DNA from: Prosopocoilus inquinatus
Taxonomy: Eukaryota; Arthropoda; Insecta; Coleoptera; Lucanidae
DNA length: 64,000 bases
Direction of reading: 5' to 3'
Assembly: GCA_036172665.1 (NCBI GenBank)
Contig: CM069873.1
Location: 38,430,001-38,494,000 of the forward strand
Shown piece after piece: positions 44,080-53,845 of the stretch. Under the pieces are notes generated by a model. The model saw nothing but the letters and a program-made list of their open reading frames with translations, was not told the origin of the DNA and made no database searches. Within the stretch, counting starts at the first letter, position 1. Each line of letters opens with the position of its first letter. Both the position numbers and the translations under genes were made by a program.

Positions 44080-44305
44080 ATATTAGGTTTTAAATAATAT
44101 TATAGATTTAGATCAATATAATTAGTAAATTGCGTCAAGGATTATCTTAATTTATTATATCAATAGTTTGTTAAAGACTATAATAAAACAATATAAATAT
44201 TTAATTATGGTTTATTGAATCACATACAAACAAATATATATATATATAAATATACATCTTCTACCTCTCCTAAATTTTAGGAATTTCACATACAAAATAA
44301 TTTTA

Positions 44306-44928
44306 TTAATCATCTAACACAATTGAATACTTTTGTGATTCGAATAGATGTGCATCTTCATCATATTTCGCCTTATATTTTGGAAGGTCAGGTTTTTTTA
44401 GCACTTTATTTTCTAGAATTTTAATTTTCTTCGCACAACCATCCTCATCGCTGTTCACTGCATCGGCAGTCCATTTAATTTTTCTTTTGGATGTTCCTTC
44501 AGAAGAAGGGGCTTCTTCTAACATGCGGTCATCATCGTCTTGTTGGCTGATTGTATTAAATGAAAATTTCAGCATCGCCTGCTGGAACAAATTCATTTCC
44601 TCTTCTGTTTCCAACGCCAACCGTACATATTGAATTGGTAAATTTCAAAATTTTTTTGTTAAAGTTTCACCTTTCGGTGAATAACTTAAACTTATAATCA
44701 CCTGATCTTTTCCTTTAATTTGCAACGATTTCATTCCATATCTATAAAATAATTAAAAAAAATAATAATAAAATAAAAAAATTAAGCAACTTATGTTATA
44801 AATACAATGAAAAAAAAAAAAAAAAAATCTTACCTAAATAATTGTTTACATATCACGTATAACATTTTTATAGGTAAATCGTTCACGTCATTGGTTTGAA
44901 CGATTAATGTGCATGGTACGTTTGCCAT
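44306..44928 (-). pseudogene. Two-exon small acidic protein with premature stop
   Basis: Exon 1 runs from the ATG at 44928 to 44834 (95 nt), and a consensus donor GTAAGA follows. The acceptor (TTTTATAG) ends at 44742. Exon 2 starts at 44741 and stays in frame to the stop at 44306. One TGA (44646-44648) interrupts exon 2. The part after it (from 44620) is an acidic, Asp/Glu/Lys-rich tail with QQDDDD and a KRKIKW motif. The intron is 92 bp and contains a long T tract. The first half looks like a compact globular domain. I do not recognise the family. It is divergent from DNA polymerase B across a tandem-repeat region. The stop could be a lesion or a sequencing error. Confidence 0.6.
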
Positions 44929-45160
44929 TTTGATATTCTTAGTCTTCTGTTTGGTACTTCTTAGACACTATCCCTCTGTGAAACTCTGCAGCATTTATAT
45001 GAAATTTAATCTAATTTTACATAAAATTCAACTATTTTTATTGAAAAACGATAAGTGTACGCTATTAAAAATGATTTTTACAGACATTCTCATATTTTGC
45101 TTATTTGAAAACTAATTGAAAATAACACTTGTATATTTTTATAAATATTCTGCAAAGTTT

Positions 45161-45823
45161 GTGGAAAACACAAATTACTGAGAAAGCATGACCTCAACTT
45201 TGTTGTAATCTGCATATTAAAATGATTTTTATAGACATTTTGCTGATATCAATTGAACTTGTGTAACAATAATATTTTTACAGACATTTTATTGACGGAA
45301 ACTTTATGGATAAACATAATTTAAGCAACTAAGCACTTCAACCTTGTTGCTATCTAAATATTAAAATGATTTTTACAGACTGTGGAAAACACAAATTACT
45401 CAGAAAGCATGACCTCAACTTTGTTGTAATCTGCATATTAAAATGATTTTTATAGACATTTTGCTGATATCAATTGAACTTGTGTAACAATAATATTTTT
45501 ACAGACATTTTATTGACGGAAACTTTGTGGATAAACATAATTTAAGCAACTAAGCACTTCAACCTTGTTGCTATCTAAATATTAAAATGATTTTTACAGA
45601 CTGTGGAAAACACAAATTACTCAGAAAGCATGACCTCAACTTTGTTGTAATCTGCATATTAAAATGATTTTTATAGACATTTTGCTGATATCAATTGAAC
45701 TTGTGTAACAATAATATTTTTACAGACATTTTATTGACGGAAACTTTGTGGATAAACATAATTTAAGCAACTAAGCACTTCAACCTTTTTGCTATCTAAA
45801 TATTAAAATGATTTTTACAGACA
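45161..45823. repeat. 221-bp tandem repeat, three copies
   Basis: GTGGAAAACACAAATTACT begins copies at 45161, 45382 and 45603, spacing exactly 221 bp, with only scattered substitutions. Each unit contains two versions of a shorter motif ATTAAAATGATTTTTA followed by AGAC, so it is itself made of sub-repeats. It lies between the divergent spliced gene and DNA polymerase B, so it may hold regulatory or replication signals; no coding. Confidence 0.9.
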
Positions 45824-46020
45824 TTTTGTATGACATCAATCGAACACGTGTAGATTTTTATAAAATATTCTGCAAGTTCTAGAAGGCATAGTACATATAC
45901 ATTTTTTATGCAATTAAGTACTTCAACTTTGTTGTTATCTCAATATTATTGATTTTGAAATTAAAATTTGTTTTACCAGCAGACAAATATCAGTTTATTA
46001 GTAACGCTTGCATAAATCCC

Positions 46021-46041
46021 ACACACACACACACACACACA
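46021..46041 (+). repeat. (CA)n microsatellite
   Basis: About ten CA units in the leader 17 bp before the DNA polymerase B start. Confidence 0.9.
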
Positions 46042-46057
46042 TACAAAAGTGTGAATC

Positions 46058-49000
46058 ATGAATTTCAGTCAGCAGTTGGGTGGCATCTTGAAGAAGATTG
46101 AAACTGTTGGTAAGTTAGTTAAAACAAAAAAAGATTATTTAAAATGGGTTAAATTCATTAAAAAAACAATTTTTTTAACCAAGAAGTACTTAAAGCTTTT
46201 AAATAAAGAAAAAATTCCAAATTATTCAAAAATCGAATCGTATTTAACACTTTTGTTAAATTATAGAGAAATTTTTAAAGAACAATTAAGAAAAAAAAGA
46301 AACCAAAAAAGAAAGTCTTTGGTTTGGCAGGATCTAGAGTCATGTTTTAAAAATAGAATGAGGACAGGTGCAGTAATTAATTTAAGCATTAAAGACCCAA
46401 ATTTGTTTTTTCTAAAATCTTATAGACATTTTTATTTTAAAATCAAGAAAGAATTATCGAAAAGTGTTTTAAAAGTAAATGTAATATTTTTAGCCAACTT
46501 TGTTAAACCGCAAAATGGTGAAACAGATATCAAACATTTTACGACTAGAAATCACGTAATTGATCACTCTACAAATTTAAAGGAATGGTACGAGATAAAC
46601 GTTAAAAATAAAATTTTATCAAAATTAGAGGAATTTCAAGAAAGGGACAGCGGATGGGCTCTATATGAAATTTTACAATTAAAAATTAACATTAATAATT
46701 ATACACCTATAACCGGAAGTATTTCAACGTATGTTGAAATGCCTAATTTTATTAAAAATAAAAAGTGTGTCTTAAATATACAAAACAACGACAAATATTG
46801 TTTTCTATGGTCAATCGTGGCAGCTTTATATCCTGCACCTGCACATAAAAAATCTGAACGTGTTTCATCTTATCCACATTTTTCAAATGTTTTAAAATTT
46901 GAAGGTATTCATTTTCCTATTAGTTTGAAAAACGTTAAAAAATTTGAGTTATTAAACGAACTTTCAATTAACATATTTACAATAGAAAAAACAGAAGTAT
47001 TACCAATTTCTTTGAGTAAGTTCGACTTTACAAAACGAATTAATTTATTAATGATTCCCTGTGAAGAAGAAGAAAATTCTGATGATGATGAAATTAACTT
47101 AAATATAAACTCAGAGATTACATTTCACTTTGCTTTAATAAAAAATTTGTCCGGTCTACTTCACAGACAAATCGGTAACTTACATAATAAAAAGTGGTTT
47201 TGTGAACGTTGTCTAAATCATTTCGGATCGGAAGAGAATTTGAAAAAGCACATAATTTCGTGCAGAGATATAAATAAAACTAAAATTACGATACCACTTG
47301 AAAGAGAAAAATATCTAACATTTAAAAATTTTAAAAATAAAGAGAAAGTTCCCTTTGTAATTTATGCAGACATAGAATGTATATTGAGAAAATATAATGA
47401 TTTAAAATCTTCAAATAAAAACATAAAGCATCAAAAACATGAACCCTTTTCTATAGCATATTTTTTGCTCTGTTCATATAATCCAACACTTTCAAAATTC
47501 AGTTTACATACTGGGAAAGATTGTGTAAGCTGGTTTGTCAATGAACTAGAAAAAATCGGCTTAGAAATTAATGATATTTTTTCGAACGTGGTACCGTGTG
47601 AGAAATTAACGGTAAAAGAAGAGTGTGACTATCGAAATGCCACACATTGTCACATTTGTTTAAAACCATTCAACAATTTTACTGATATAAAAGTACGTGA
47701 TCATTGTCACTTAACTGGCAGGTATCGAGGAAGTTGTCATCAAGCGTGCAATCTAAATTATAAAAACAGTAACGCAGTACCCGTAATCTTTCACAATATG
47801 TCAGGTTATGATAGTCATTTTATAATAAAAGCTTTAGCTACAGAAATTCCAGGCAAAATTGATTTATTACCGATTAATAAGGAAAAATATATTTCATTTT
47901 CTAAATACATTTCAAATACTAATATTAATTTTAGATTTTTAGATTCTTTTCGATTCATGGCTAGTAGTTTAGATAAACTTTCCTCATATTTAGAGAGCGA
48001 TCAAAAAGTAATTACCAAAGCTCATTGTAAAAATAATACTGAATTTAAATTGCTTGAAAGGAAAGGAATTTTCCCCTATGAATATCTTGACAATTGGGAA
48101 AAATTACAAGATACAAATTTACCATCAAAAGATAATTTTTTCAGTAAAATTAATCAATCTCACATATCAGACGGTGAATATGAGCACGCATTGAATGTAT
48201 GGCATACATTCAATATTCAAAATTTACAAGAGTACGCAGAATTGTACTTGAAAACGGATGTTTTGCTTTTAGCTGATATTTTTGAAAATTTCAGGTCAAC
48301 ATGTTTGCAAACTTATCATTTAGACGCGTTACATTATTATACAGCACCAGGTTTAGCTTTCGACAGCATGTTGAAAACAACTTCCATTACCTTAGAATTA
48401 TTAACGGACGTTGACATGATAATGTTTATCGAAAAAGGCATCAGAGGTGGGGTATCACAGTGTTCTAATCGTTATGGTAAAGCGAATAACAAGTACATGA
48501 ACGATTTCAATGCTGATGAACCTTCATCATTTTTAATGTATTATGATGTTAACAACTTGTACGGTACAGCTATGTGTCTACCTTTACCTTTTGCTCAATT
48601 TGAATGGGTAGATCCTTACTCGATAGATATCATCAATGTCTCAGATGATGCTGAATTTGGTTATATTTTGGAATGTGATTTATTTTATCCCGAAGAACTA
48701 TTTGAAAATCATAGAGATTTACCACTCTGTCCTGAACGTTTAGTACCACCATCATTATCTTCAAAAGTTCCAAAATTATTAACAACTTTATTTGATAAAA
48801 AACAATACGTTATACATTACAGAAATTTAAAACAAGCAATCCAATTAGGATTAAAAATTGAAAGAGTCACTAGAGTATTAAAATTTAAGCAATCGAATTG
48901 GATGGAACCGTACATAAATTTAAATAATGATTTACGTAAAAAAAGTAAAAATGATTTTGAAAAAAATTTTTATAAACTAATGAACAATTCGGTGTTCGGA

Positions 49001-49753
49001 AAGACTATGGAAAACGTAAGGAAATATAAAGATGTAAAATTGGTAACTAAGTGGGAGGGACGTTACGGAGCAAAATGTTATATCTCGAAGCCAAACTTTC
49101 ACAGTTGTACCATTTTTGATAACGATATGATCATTATCGAAATGAAACGATTGAATATTAAATTTAACAAACCTATATACATAGGTTTTGCTATATTAGA
49201 TCTTTCTAAAACGTTTTTATATGATTTTCATTATAATTATATTAAAAATAAATTTAAAAACAATGCTAAATTACTTTATACTGATACCGATTCGTTAATT
49301 TATCATTTTTTCGTTGAAGACATATACGAACACATCAAGGAAGACATTTTAAAATTTGACACATCAGATTATTCACCTGATAACAGATATCAAATACCTC
49401 TTCGTAATAAAAAGATTTTAGGATTGATGAAAGATGAAAATAATGGAAAATTAATGTTAGAGTTTATCGGTCTTAGATCAAAAATGTATGCAATAAAAAA
49501 TGAAAATAGCAACATTATAAAAAAAGCAAAAGGCATAAAAAATTCAGCACTTCGTTCTATATCGTTCGAAGATTATTATCAAACTCTATTTAATAATTCT
49601 ATAATAGATACCTGTCAGCATTTAATTAAATCAGAGAAACATGAAGTTTACACGATTGAACAAAAGAAAGTAGCTCTGAGTCCATTCGATGATAAAAGAA
49701 TTGTTAATTTTATTCATACAGATACCATTCCTTGGGGCTATAAAAAAAATTAG
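46058..49753 (+). CDS. Protein-primed family B DNA polymerase of the Polinton
   Basis: 1231 residues, intact. N-terminal region: basic helices (1-110), a Polinton-type region (about 150-370), and a C2H2 finger near 382-405. The exonuclease domain has Exo I YADIEC (about 436), then a Cys/His treble-clef-like insert CHICLKPF...CHQACN (about 530-562), Exo [11 protein letters not shown] (about 580) and Exo [14 protein letters not shown] (about 730). Polymerase motifs are [10 protein letters not shown] (about 829), [15 protein letters not shown] (about 972) and C YTDTDS (about 1073). It would replicate the element from protein-bound ends at the terminal repeats. Start: first Met after the CA repeat. 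Confidence 0.95.
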   Translation: MNFSQQLGGILKKIETVGKLVKTKKDYLKWVKFIKKTIFLTKKYLKLLNKEKIPNYSKIESYLTLLLNYREIFKEQLRKKRNQKRKSLVWQDLESCFKNRMRTGAVINLSIKDPNLFFLKSYRHFYFKIKKELSKSVLKVNVIFLANFVKPQNGETDIKHFTTRNHVIDHSTNLKEWYEINVKNKILSKLEEFQERDSGWALYEILQLKININNYTPITGSISTYVEMPNFIKNKKCVLNIQNNDKYCFLWSIVAALYPAPAHKKSERVSSYPHFSNVLKFEGIHFPISLKNVKKFELLNELSINIFTIEKTEVLPISLSKFDFTKRINLLMIPCEEEENSDDDEINLNINSEITFHFALIKNLSGLLHRQIGNLHNKKWFCERCLNHFGSEENLKKHIISCRDINKTKITIPLEREKYLTFKNFKNKEKVPFVIYADIECILRKYNDLKSSNKNIKHQKHEPFSIAYFLLCSYNPTLSKFSLHTGKDCVSWFVNELEKIGLEINDIFSNVVPCEKLTVKEECDYRNATHCHICLKPFNNFTDIKVRDHCHLTGRYRGSCHQACNLNYKNSNAVPVIFHNMSGYDSHFIIKALATEIPGKIDLLPINKEKYISFSKYISNTNINFRFLDSFRFMASSLDKLSSYLESDQKVITKAHCKNNTEFKLLERKGIFPYEYLDNWEKLQDTNLPSKDNFFSKINQSHISDGEYEHALNVWHTFNIQNLQEYAELYLKTDVLLLADIFENFRSTCLQTYHLDALHYYTAPGLAFDSMLKTTSITLELLTDVDMIMFIEKGIRGGVSQCSNRYGKANNKYMNDFNADEPSSFLMYYDVNNLYGTAMCLPLPFAQFEWVDPYSIDIINVSDDAEFGYILECDLFYPEELFENHRDLPLCPERLVPPSLSSKVPKLLTTLFDKKQYVIHYRNLKQAIQLGLKIERVTRVLKFKQSNWMEPYINLNNDLRKKSKNDFEKNFYKLMNNSVFGKTMENVRKYKDVKLVTKWEGRYGAKCYISKPNFHSCTIFDNDMIIIEMKRLNIKFNKPIYIGFAILDLSKTFLYDFHYNYIKNKFKNNAKLLYTDTDSLIYHFFVEDIYEHIKEDILKFDTSDYSPDNRYQIPLRNKKILGLMKDENNGKLMLEFIGLRSKMYAIKNENSNIIKKAKGIKNSALRSISFEDYYQTLFNNSIIDTCQHLIKSEKHEVYTIEQKKVALSPFDDKRIVNFIHTDTIPWGYKKN

Positions 49754-49830
49754 AAGGGGAGGAAATAACTTTTTTTGTTTTAAAACAAAACTTATCAAAC
49801 AGTTGAAGGCTAATTTCAGAATAACTTCAA

Positions 49831-49887
49831 CATGTAAGTATTTTTTTTTTTTTTCTTAAATATATTTTTTTTCATGTTGTAGCCGAA
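49831..49887 (+). other. Possible short intron in the dUTPase leader
   Basis: A strong donor GTAAGTATTTTTT at 49831 and an acceptor TTTTCATGTTGTAG ending near 49887 flank a T-rich stretch. Removing it would leave an untranslated leader exon; the dUTPase ATG lies 25 bp further on. Confidence 0.4.
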
Positions 49888-49911
49888 AATCAACAACCAC
49901 ATTTAAAATTT

Positions 49912-50322
49912 ATGAAAGCTGTAGCTCACGCATTTGCACCAACCAAAAGTTCAACAAAAGCAGCTGGCTATGATTTACGCAGCGCTTATGATTATACTAT
50001 TCCAGCAAGAGGCAGGGAAATCATCGATATTGGTATACGAATTGAACTTCCTGAAGGTTGTTACGGACGCATAGCATCAAGGTCAGGACTGTCATCAAGA
50101 AACGGTGTAGAAGTCGGAGCAGGCGTCATCGACGAAGATTACCGTGGTGTAATTAAAGTCGTATTATTTAACCATTCCGACATAACGTTCAAAATAACGC
50201 GCGGTGATCGTGTTGCACAACTGATCTGTCAAAAAATTTATTACCCTGAATTAGAAGAAGTGAAGGAACTATCAGATACGGTTCGAGGTGATAACGGATT
50301 TGGATCGAGCGGTATTCAATAA
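49912..50322 (+). CDS. dut: dUTPase (trimeric dUTP pyrophosphatase)
   Basis: 136 residues with all five motifs in order: AAGYDLRSA (17-25), GRIASRSGL (52-60), GAGVIDEDYRG (69-79), RGDRVAQLI (97-105) and the C-terminal Gly-rich RGDNGFGSSG (125-134). It hydrolyses dUTP to dUMP, keeping uracil out of newly made DNA. It follows DNA polymerase B in the same direction, consistent with a replication role. Not every Polinton carries this gene, so it is probably an acquired accessory. Frame intact and full length. Confidence 0.95.
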   Translation: MKAVAHAFAPTKSSTKAAGYDLRSAYDYTIPARGREIIDIGIRIELPEGCYGRIASRSGLSSRNGVEVGAGVIDEDYRGVIKVVLFNHSDITFKITRGDRVAQLICQKIYYPELEEVKELSDTVRGDNGFGSSGIQ

Positions 50323-50337
50323 CTAGAAACTCTTAAA

Positions 50338-50544
50338 ATGAGTCAATATTGTAGAAAATGTCAAAAGTTTTTCTGTTTTTGTGAACTATCTATAAAAAAA
50401 CACACTGCTAGTATCAAAGATAACGATGAAAAAACATCATTGAGTAAGAGTCCGTTTTTAGAATTCCTACAATGTAATGAAAAGATTTCGCAATCAAGCT
50501 CTGAAGAAAAACCTTTATCCAAAAAGAAAAAAATAACTACTTAA
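50338..50544 (+). CDS. Small Cys-rich Polinton protein
   Basis: 68 residues starting MSQYCRKCQKFFCFC, so two CX2C/CXC-type pairs within 15 residues, then a Ser/Lys-rich tail ending in a basic cluster KKKK. It lies 15 bp after dUTPase in the same direction. A zinc-binding knuckle plus basic tail suggests nucleic acid binding; not recognised. Confidence 0.55.
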   Translation: MSQYCRKCQKFFCFCELSIKKHTASIKDNDEKTSLSKSPFLEFLQCNEKISQSSSEEKPLSKKKKITT

Positions 50545-50607
50545 GTGGTGGAAACGATCATACGTATAAATTAGCTTGAGCGATTCATTCGTTCATTACA
50601 TAAAAAT

Positions 50608-50955
50608 ATGGCTGAGTACAAAGTTTGCGTTGTATCCCGGGTGCATTCCGTTTATCAATTATTTGGTAACCGACATCTGATCATTCGCATATGTGCACCG
50701 TGTGAAAGATTCTGGAACGTTGAAATAAGTGACTGTTTACGTCTGATGGAATTCGATACGATGTTGTCAACCGAAGATAGGCATCAAATAAACGTAAATC
50801 AAATCTCTCGTTTCAATAACATCGGGAACTGTTTAGCATGTAAAAAAGATCTGTACGATGTTATCGAATCAGAATTTTGTATTTCTAATTTTAATGACTC
50901 AGATTCTGATAATCATAATGAAACTGTACCCGTAACAAGTACATGTAACATGTGA
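50608..50955 (+). CDS. Small Cys-containing Polinton protein
   Basis: 115 residues. CAPC near residue 29 and CLAC near residue 78 could jointly bind one zinc. The C-terminus is acidic (NDSDSDNHNE). It begins MAEYKVCVVSRVHSVYQLFG. Family not recognised. Last rightward gene before the right terminal repeat. Confidence 0.6.
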   Translation: MAEYKVCVVSRVHSVYQLFGNRHLIIRICAPCERFWNVEISDCLRLMEFDTMLSTEDRHQINVNQISRFNNIGNCLACKKDLYDVIESEFCISNFNDSDSDNHNETVPVTSTCNM

Positions 50956-51006
50956 ATATCAACTTTTTTTAAATTTCTTATTTGTAAAAATTGTAACATT
51001 TGTTGT

Positions 51007-51772
51007 ACAAACATCATCATCATCATCATCCACACCACAACCGAACAAATCCTAATTATTTTAATTGTAAATTATAACTAAAAGTTTTTTTTATTTGTAA
51101 AAATTGTAATATTATATTAGAACAAGTCTGAAATAAAATATTACATTCTAACGAAGCGTCTTATCAGTTTCCTGATCCCTCGTTTGACCTAGCGTCTCTT
51201 ATCGTCTTTGCGTAACCGCTCGTCTGATCCCCCTAGCGACGTTCGAACACAGATTCCTAAAAATCTACATTTTTGCATTTTTTTTTTTTTTTCAATCAGT
51301 AAGCAACCAAAAAAAAAACCGACACAAACAAGTGTCACCTGTGTGTGACAGGTAGCGCAAAAATTCTGTTCAAACCTGCGAAACGATACGCGTTCAAGAA
51401 ATACCGCTCGTACTAGGACAGTACAAAGGTCAGCGCGCGCGCGACTTTGAAAGCCTCTGCTCGCGCGCAACCGCGGCGAGGCTCCTCCAGCCTCCACTTC
51501 TTCTTCTTAGGCCTCTGGTCATTGACGATGACCTTGAAAGACTTCTTCTTCTTAGGCCTCTCCAGCATTGTCCACAAGCCCCGACCTTGAAAGCCTCTGG
51601 TCATTGACCACTTCTTACACCCTCTGGTCATTGACGACATGCACAAGAACCAACAGGGGTTACTTCTTCACCGATAAAAACACCCCCTACAATTGGGGTT
51701 GGATTTCAACGGTGGTCTCTTCGGATGGAACATGCCATCGAAGTGTCCTAGGATCCCGCTTGCTATACTACT
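51007..51772 (-). repeat. Right Polinton terminal inverted repeat (766 bp)
   Basis: Reverse complement of 34500-35262. Contains the mirrored copies of the GTCAATGACCAGAGG repeat (51512, 51594, 51621). The end is AGTAGTATAGCAAGC on the minus strand, directly followed by CGCGGC. Confidence 0.95.
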
Positions 51773-53222
51773 CGCGGCAGCCGATGCGTTATCAAGAATT
51801 CAAATAGAATTAAAAGATCTTAGAGAGATGTCTACTAATTTTTTTGTAGTTACTAGATCTCATACAAAACAAAATTCAGCATTACAGACTAAACCCCACA
51901 ATAAAGAGAGGGATGCTAATGACCATCCAGGAATAGTTGAATTATTGAAAAAACCAATGAACTCTGTAGAACTCAGGCAGTTACAGTTTACTGACACAAA
52001 AAGTGTTTACAGTAAGGATTTGATAAAATCGGGTAATATTTTATACGATACAAAGAAACAAATAATTTTTATTAAGCAACATTATTGATCAACACTTGCC
52101 CTAGACGCAGAGTTGAGATGTTTGCAGAATATATGCAGGAGATATGGAATTCCGCAATTGTGTATTTTTAAAAGTAAAGAAAATAAAAACTTGATTGCCC
52201 GTTTATCGAAGGAGCTTCGTTTACTCCAAGATTTTAATATTAAAATCTGCGTTATTAGCAATGCGAAAAGAATCGACTGTAAACAAACACGTCAATTAAT
52301 TTTGAACGATTTTCATCTTCTCCATACGGGAGGACATGCATGTATTAACCGTACGTACGCTAATATTAAAAAAACACTATTTTTGGGAAAATTTAAAGGA
52401 GGATGTCAGTAAGTTTGTAGCCAAATGTGATGATTGCCAACGATATAAATATTCGAGGCCTCATATAGAACCGTTAGCAATCACCACCACAGCATCTTCG
52501 GCATTCCAAAAAATTTACTTAGATCTTGTAGGACCGTTAAACCAAGATAATGATGATAACAGATACATTTTAACAGTTCAATGTGAGCTTACCAAATTTG
52601 TAGAAGGATATCCTATTAAAGACAAAGAAGCAGAAACAGTAGCTAAAGCATTTGTTAATAATTTTATTTTAAAATTTGGGATACCAAATGAAATTGTTTC
52701 TGACCAAGGGACAGAATTTTTGGCACAAATATTTAAAGAGACAGCAAAAATTTTAGGCATTAAACAAATTAATAGCACTGCTTATCATCATCAAACTCTA
52801 GGGTCATTAGAAAATACACATAAACACCTTGGCGCTTATTTGCGTATTCAAATAAAAATAAAAAATGTAATTTGCCGAGTAGTATAATGAGTAATATAGA
52901 TCCAATATATAATTTTGAGAGTTATCCTATTGAATTAAAATTTCGATTGCAGTCTGCCTGGCAAGACGCGAAAAATAATCTGATTGTATCTAAAATGAAC
53001 AGAAAATGTATGTTAGATAAAAAATGTAACAATAATGTTAGCTATAAGTTTAACGATAAGGTTTTGTTAAGGAGTGAAACAAATAATAAACTCGAACCCT
53101 TATATCAAGGACCGTTTAAAGTTATAAGTGTGGAGTCACCAAATATAACTCTGAAAATAAAAAATAAAATGGTGAAAGTGCATAAAAATAGAGTGAAAAA
53201 ATACCACGAACAGACTAATTAA
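51773..53222 (+). pseudogene. pol of the 412-like element, 3' portion (RNase H end, integrase)
   Basis: After the second CGCGGC the frame resumes with an ADALSR-type motif that closes RNase H. A stop at 52086-52088 and frame changes near 52400 follow. The integrase shows an HHCC-type region (FHLLHTGGHA ... CDDCQRYKYS), core residues in IYLDLVGPL, VSDQGTEF and GSLENTHKHL (D, D, E all present), then an abrupt jump at about 52850. About 80 residues expected in relatives are deleted before the C-terminal part (52872-53222, YKFNDKVLLRSE, LYQGPFKVISVE, VHKNRVKKY). Inactive. Confidence 0.88.
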
Positions 53223-53530
53223 AAAAAAAAAATGAAAAGGTGTCAGGAAAGAAAAGTTAACATTTTGCGCGCGCAAAAGAGTTAGTTCAGAGGGTATGTT
53301 TAAGTTTAAGAATTTTAATTTGCAGTTTTATTTTGAAAGTGTGTAGTTTAAGACTTTTATTTCGATATTTTATTACGCATAAGGTTATCTAGAAATGTGG
53401 GATAGGCTAACAATTTCGCTTCATTATCAATTTATTAGTATACGCTTGGGTTAAGAAATTTTGCTTACTTATAAGTACTAATATTTTAGGAAAATTTAAA
53501 TTCTAATCTAATCTAAATTTTTCCTTTGCT

Positions 53531-53540
53531 GCGAGGGAGG
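53531..53540 (+). promoter_or_regulatory. Polypurine tract
   Basis: GCGAGGGAGG directly before the 3' LTR, the usual primer site for plus-strand synthesis. Confidence 0.75.
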
Positions 53541-53841
53541 TGTAATGGAATATTATATTTCATTACATTTTATGGAAAGTTCCCGCGGTGCACCCGGTGC
53601 TGATTTAGCGTCTAAAGACAAGCGCAACGGATGCGCCGCGAAGCCAGGGAAAAATTGCTGAAAGGAATAAAAAAGAAAGATGTACAGTATGTATCGATCT
53701 TCACTAAATAAAGATGCATAAGTTAAGACATAAAGTGGTTTCACTGAAAAACAAAAACTTTGCAGTAAAGAAGTGAAAAACATTTCTTTATTATTTATAA
53801 CATTGAACAAATCCGAGAAAGGTACATTATAATTTATTACA
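53541..53841 (+). repeat. 3' LTR of the 412-like element
   Basis: 301 bp; counterpart of 30581-30867 with TG...CA ends, followed by target duplication CAAT. Confidence 0.92.
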
Positions 53842-53845
53842 CAAT

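Larger units (their letters stand above)
34500..51772. mobile_element. Polinton/Maverick (adintovirus-like), 17.3 kb, nearly intact
   Basis: Terminal inverted repeats begin AGTAGTATAGCAAGCGGGAT at both ends, and the 6-bp target duplication CGCGGC flanks the element (34494-34499, 51773-51778); six-base duplications are diagnostic of Polintons. It carries the hallmark set: protein-primed DNA polymerase B, retroviral-like integrase, packaging ATPase, adenain-like protease, penton and double-jelly-roll major capsid protein. Accessory genes include phospholipase A2-like protein and dUTPase. Left-side genes run leftward, right-side genes mostly rightward, around a divergent centre near 40.45 kb. 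Only two obvious gene lesions were seen (41279-42258 and 44306-44928). Confidence 0.96.
30581..53841 (+). mobile_element. 412/mdg1-like LTR retrotransposon, split by a Polinton
   Basis: Both LTRs start TGTAATGG and end in ACA, and the direct target duplication CAAT lies at 30577-30580 and 53842-53845. Without the Polinton and its duplicated hexamer the element is about 6 kb. Order: LTR, primer-binding site, small membrane-protein frame, gag, protease, RT, RNase H (interrupted), integrase, polypurine tract, LTR. There is no env-like frame. Integrase phrases (CVISNAKRID, YHHQTLGSLENTHKHLGAYL) are typical of the 412/mdg1 group. Frameshifts and an internal deletion make it defective. Confidence 0.92.

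Noticed and set aside
44909..45115. 68-residue hydrophobic frame on the plus strand
   Set aside because: Antisense to exon 1 of the spliced gene and AT-rich; no signal of its own.
45161..45823. CRISPR-like array
   Set aside because: Units are whole 221-bp tandem repeats without unique spacers, and the context is a eukaryotic Polinton.
53265..53275. GCGCGCGC palindrome before the 3' LTR
   Set aside because: A short simple CG repeat; no evidence for a site.
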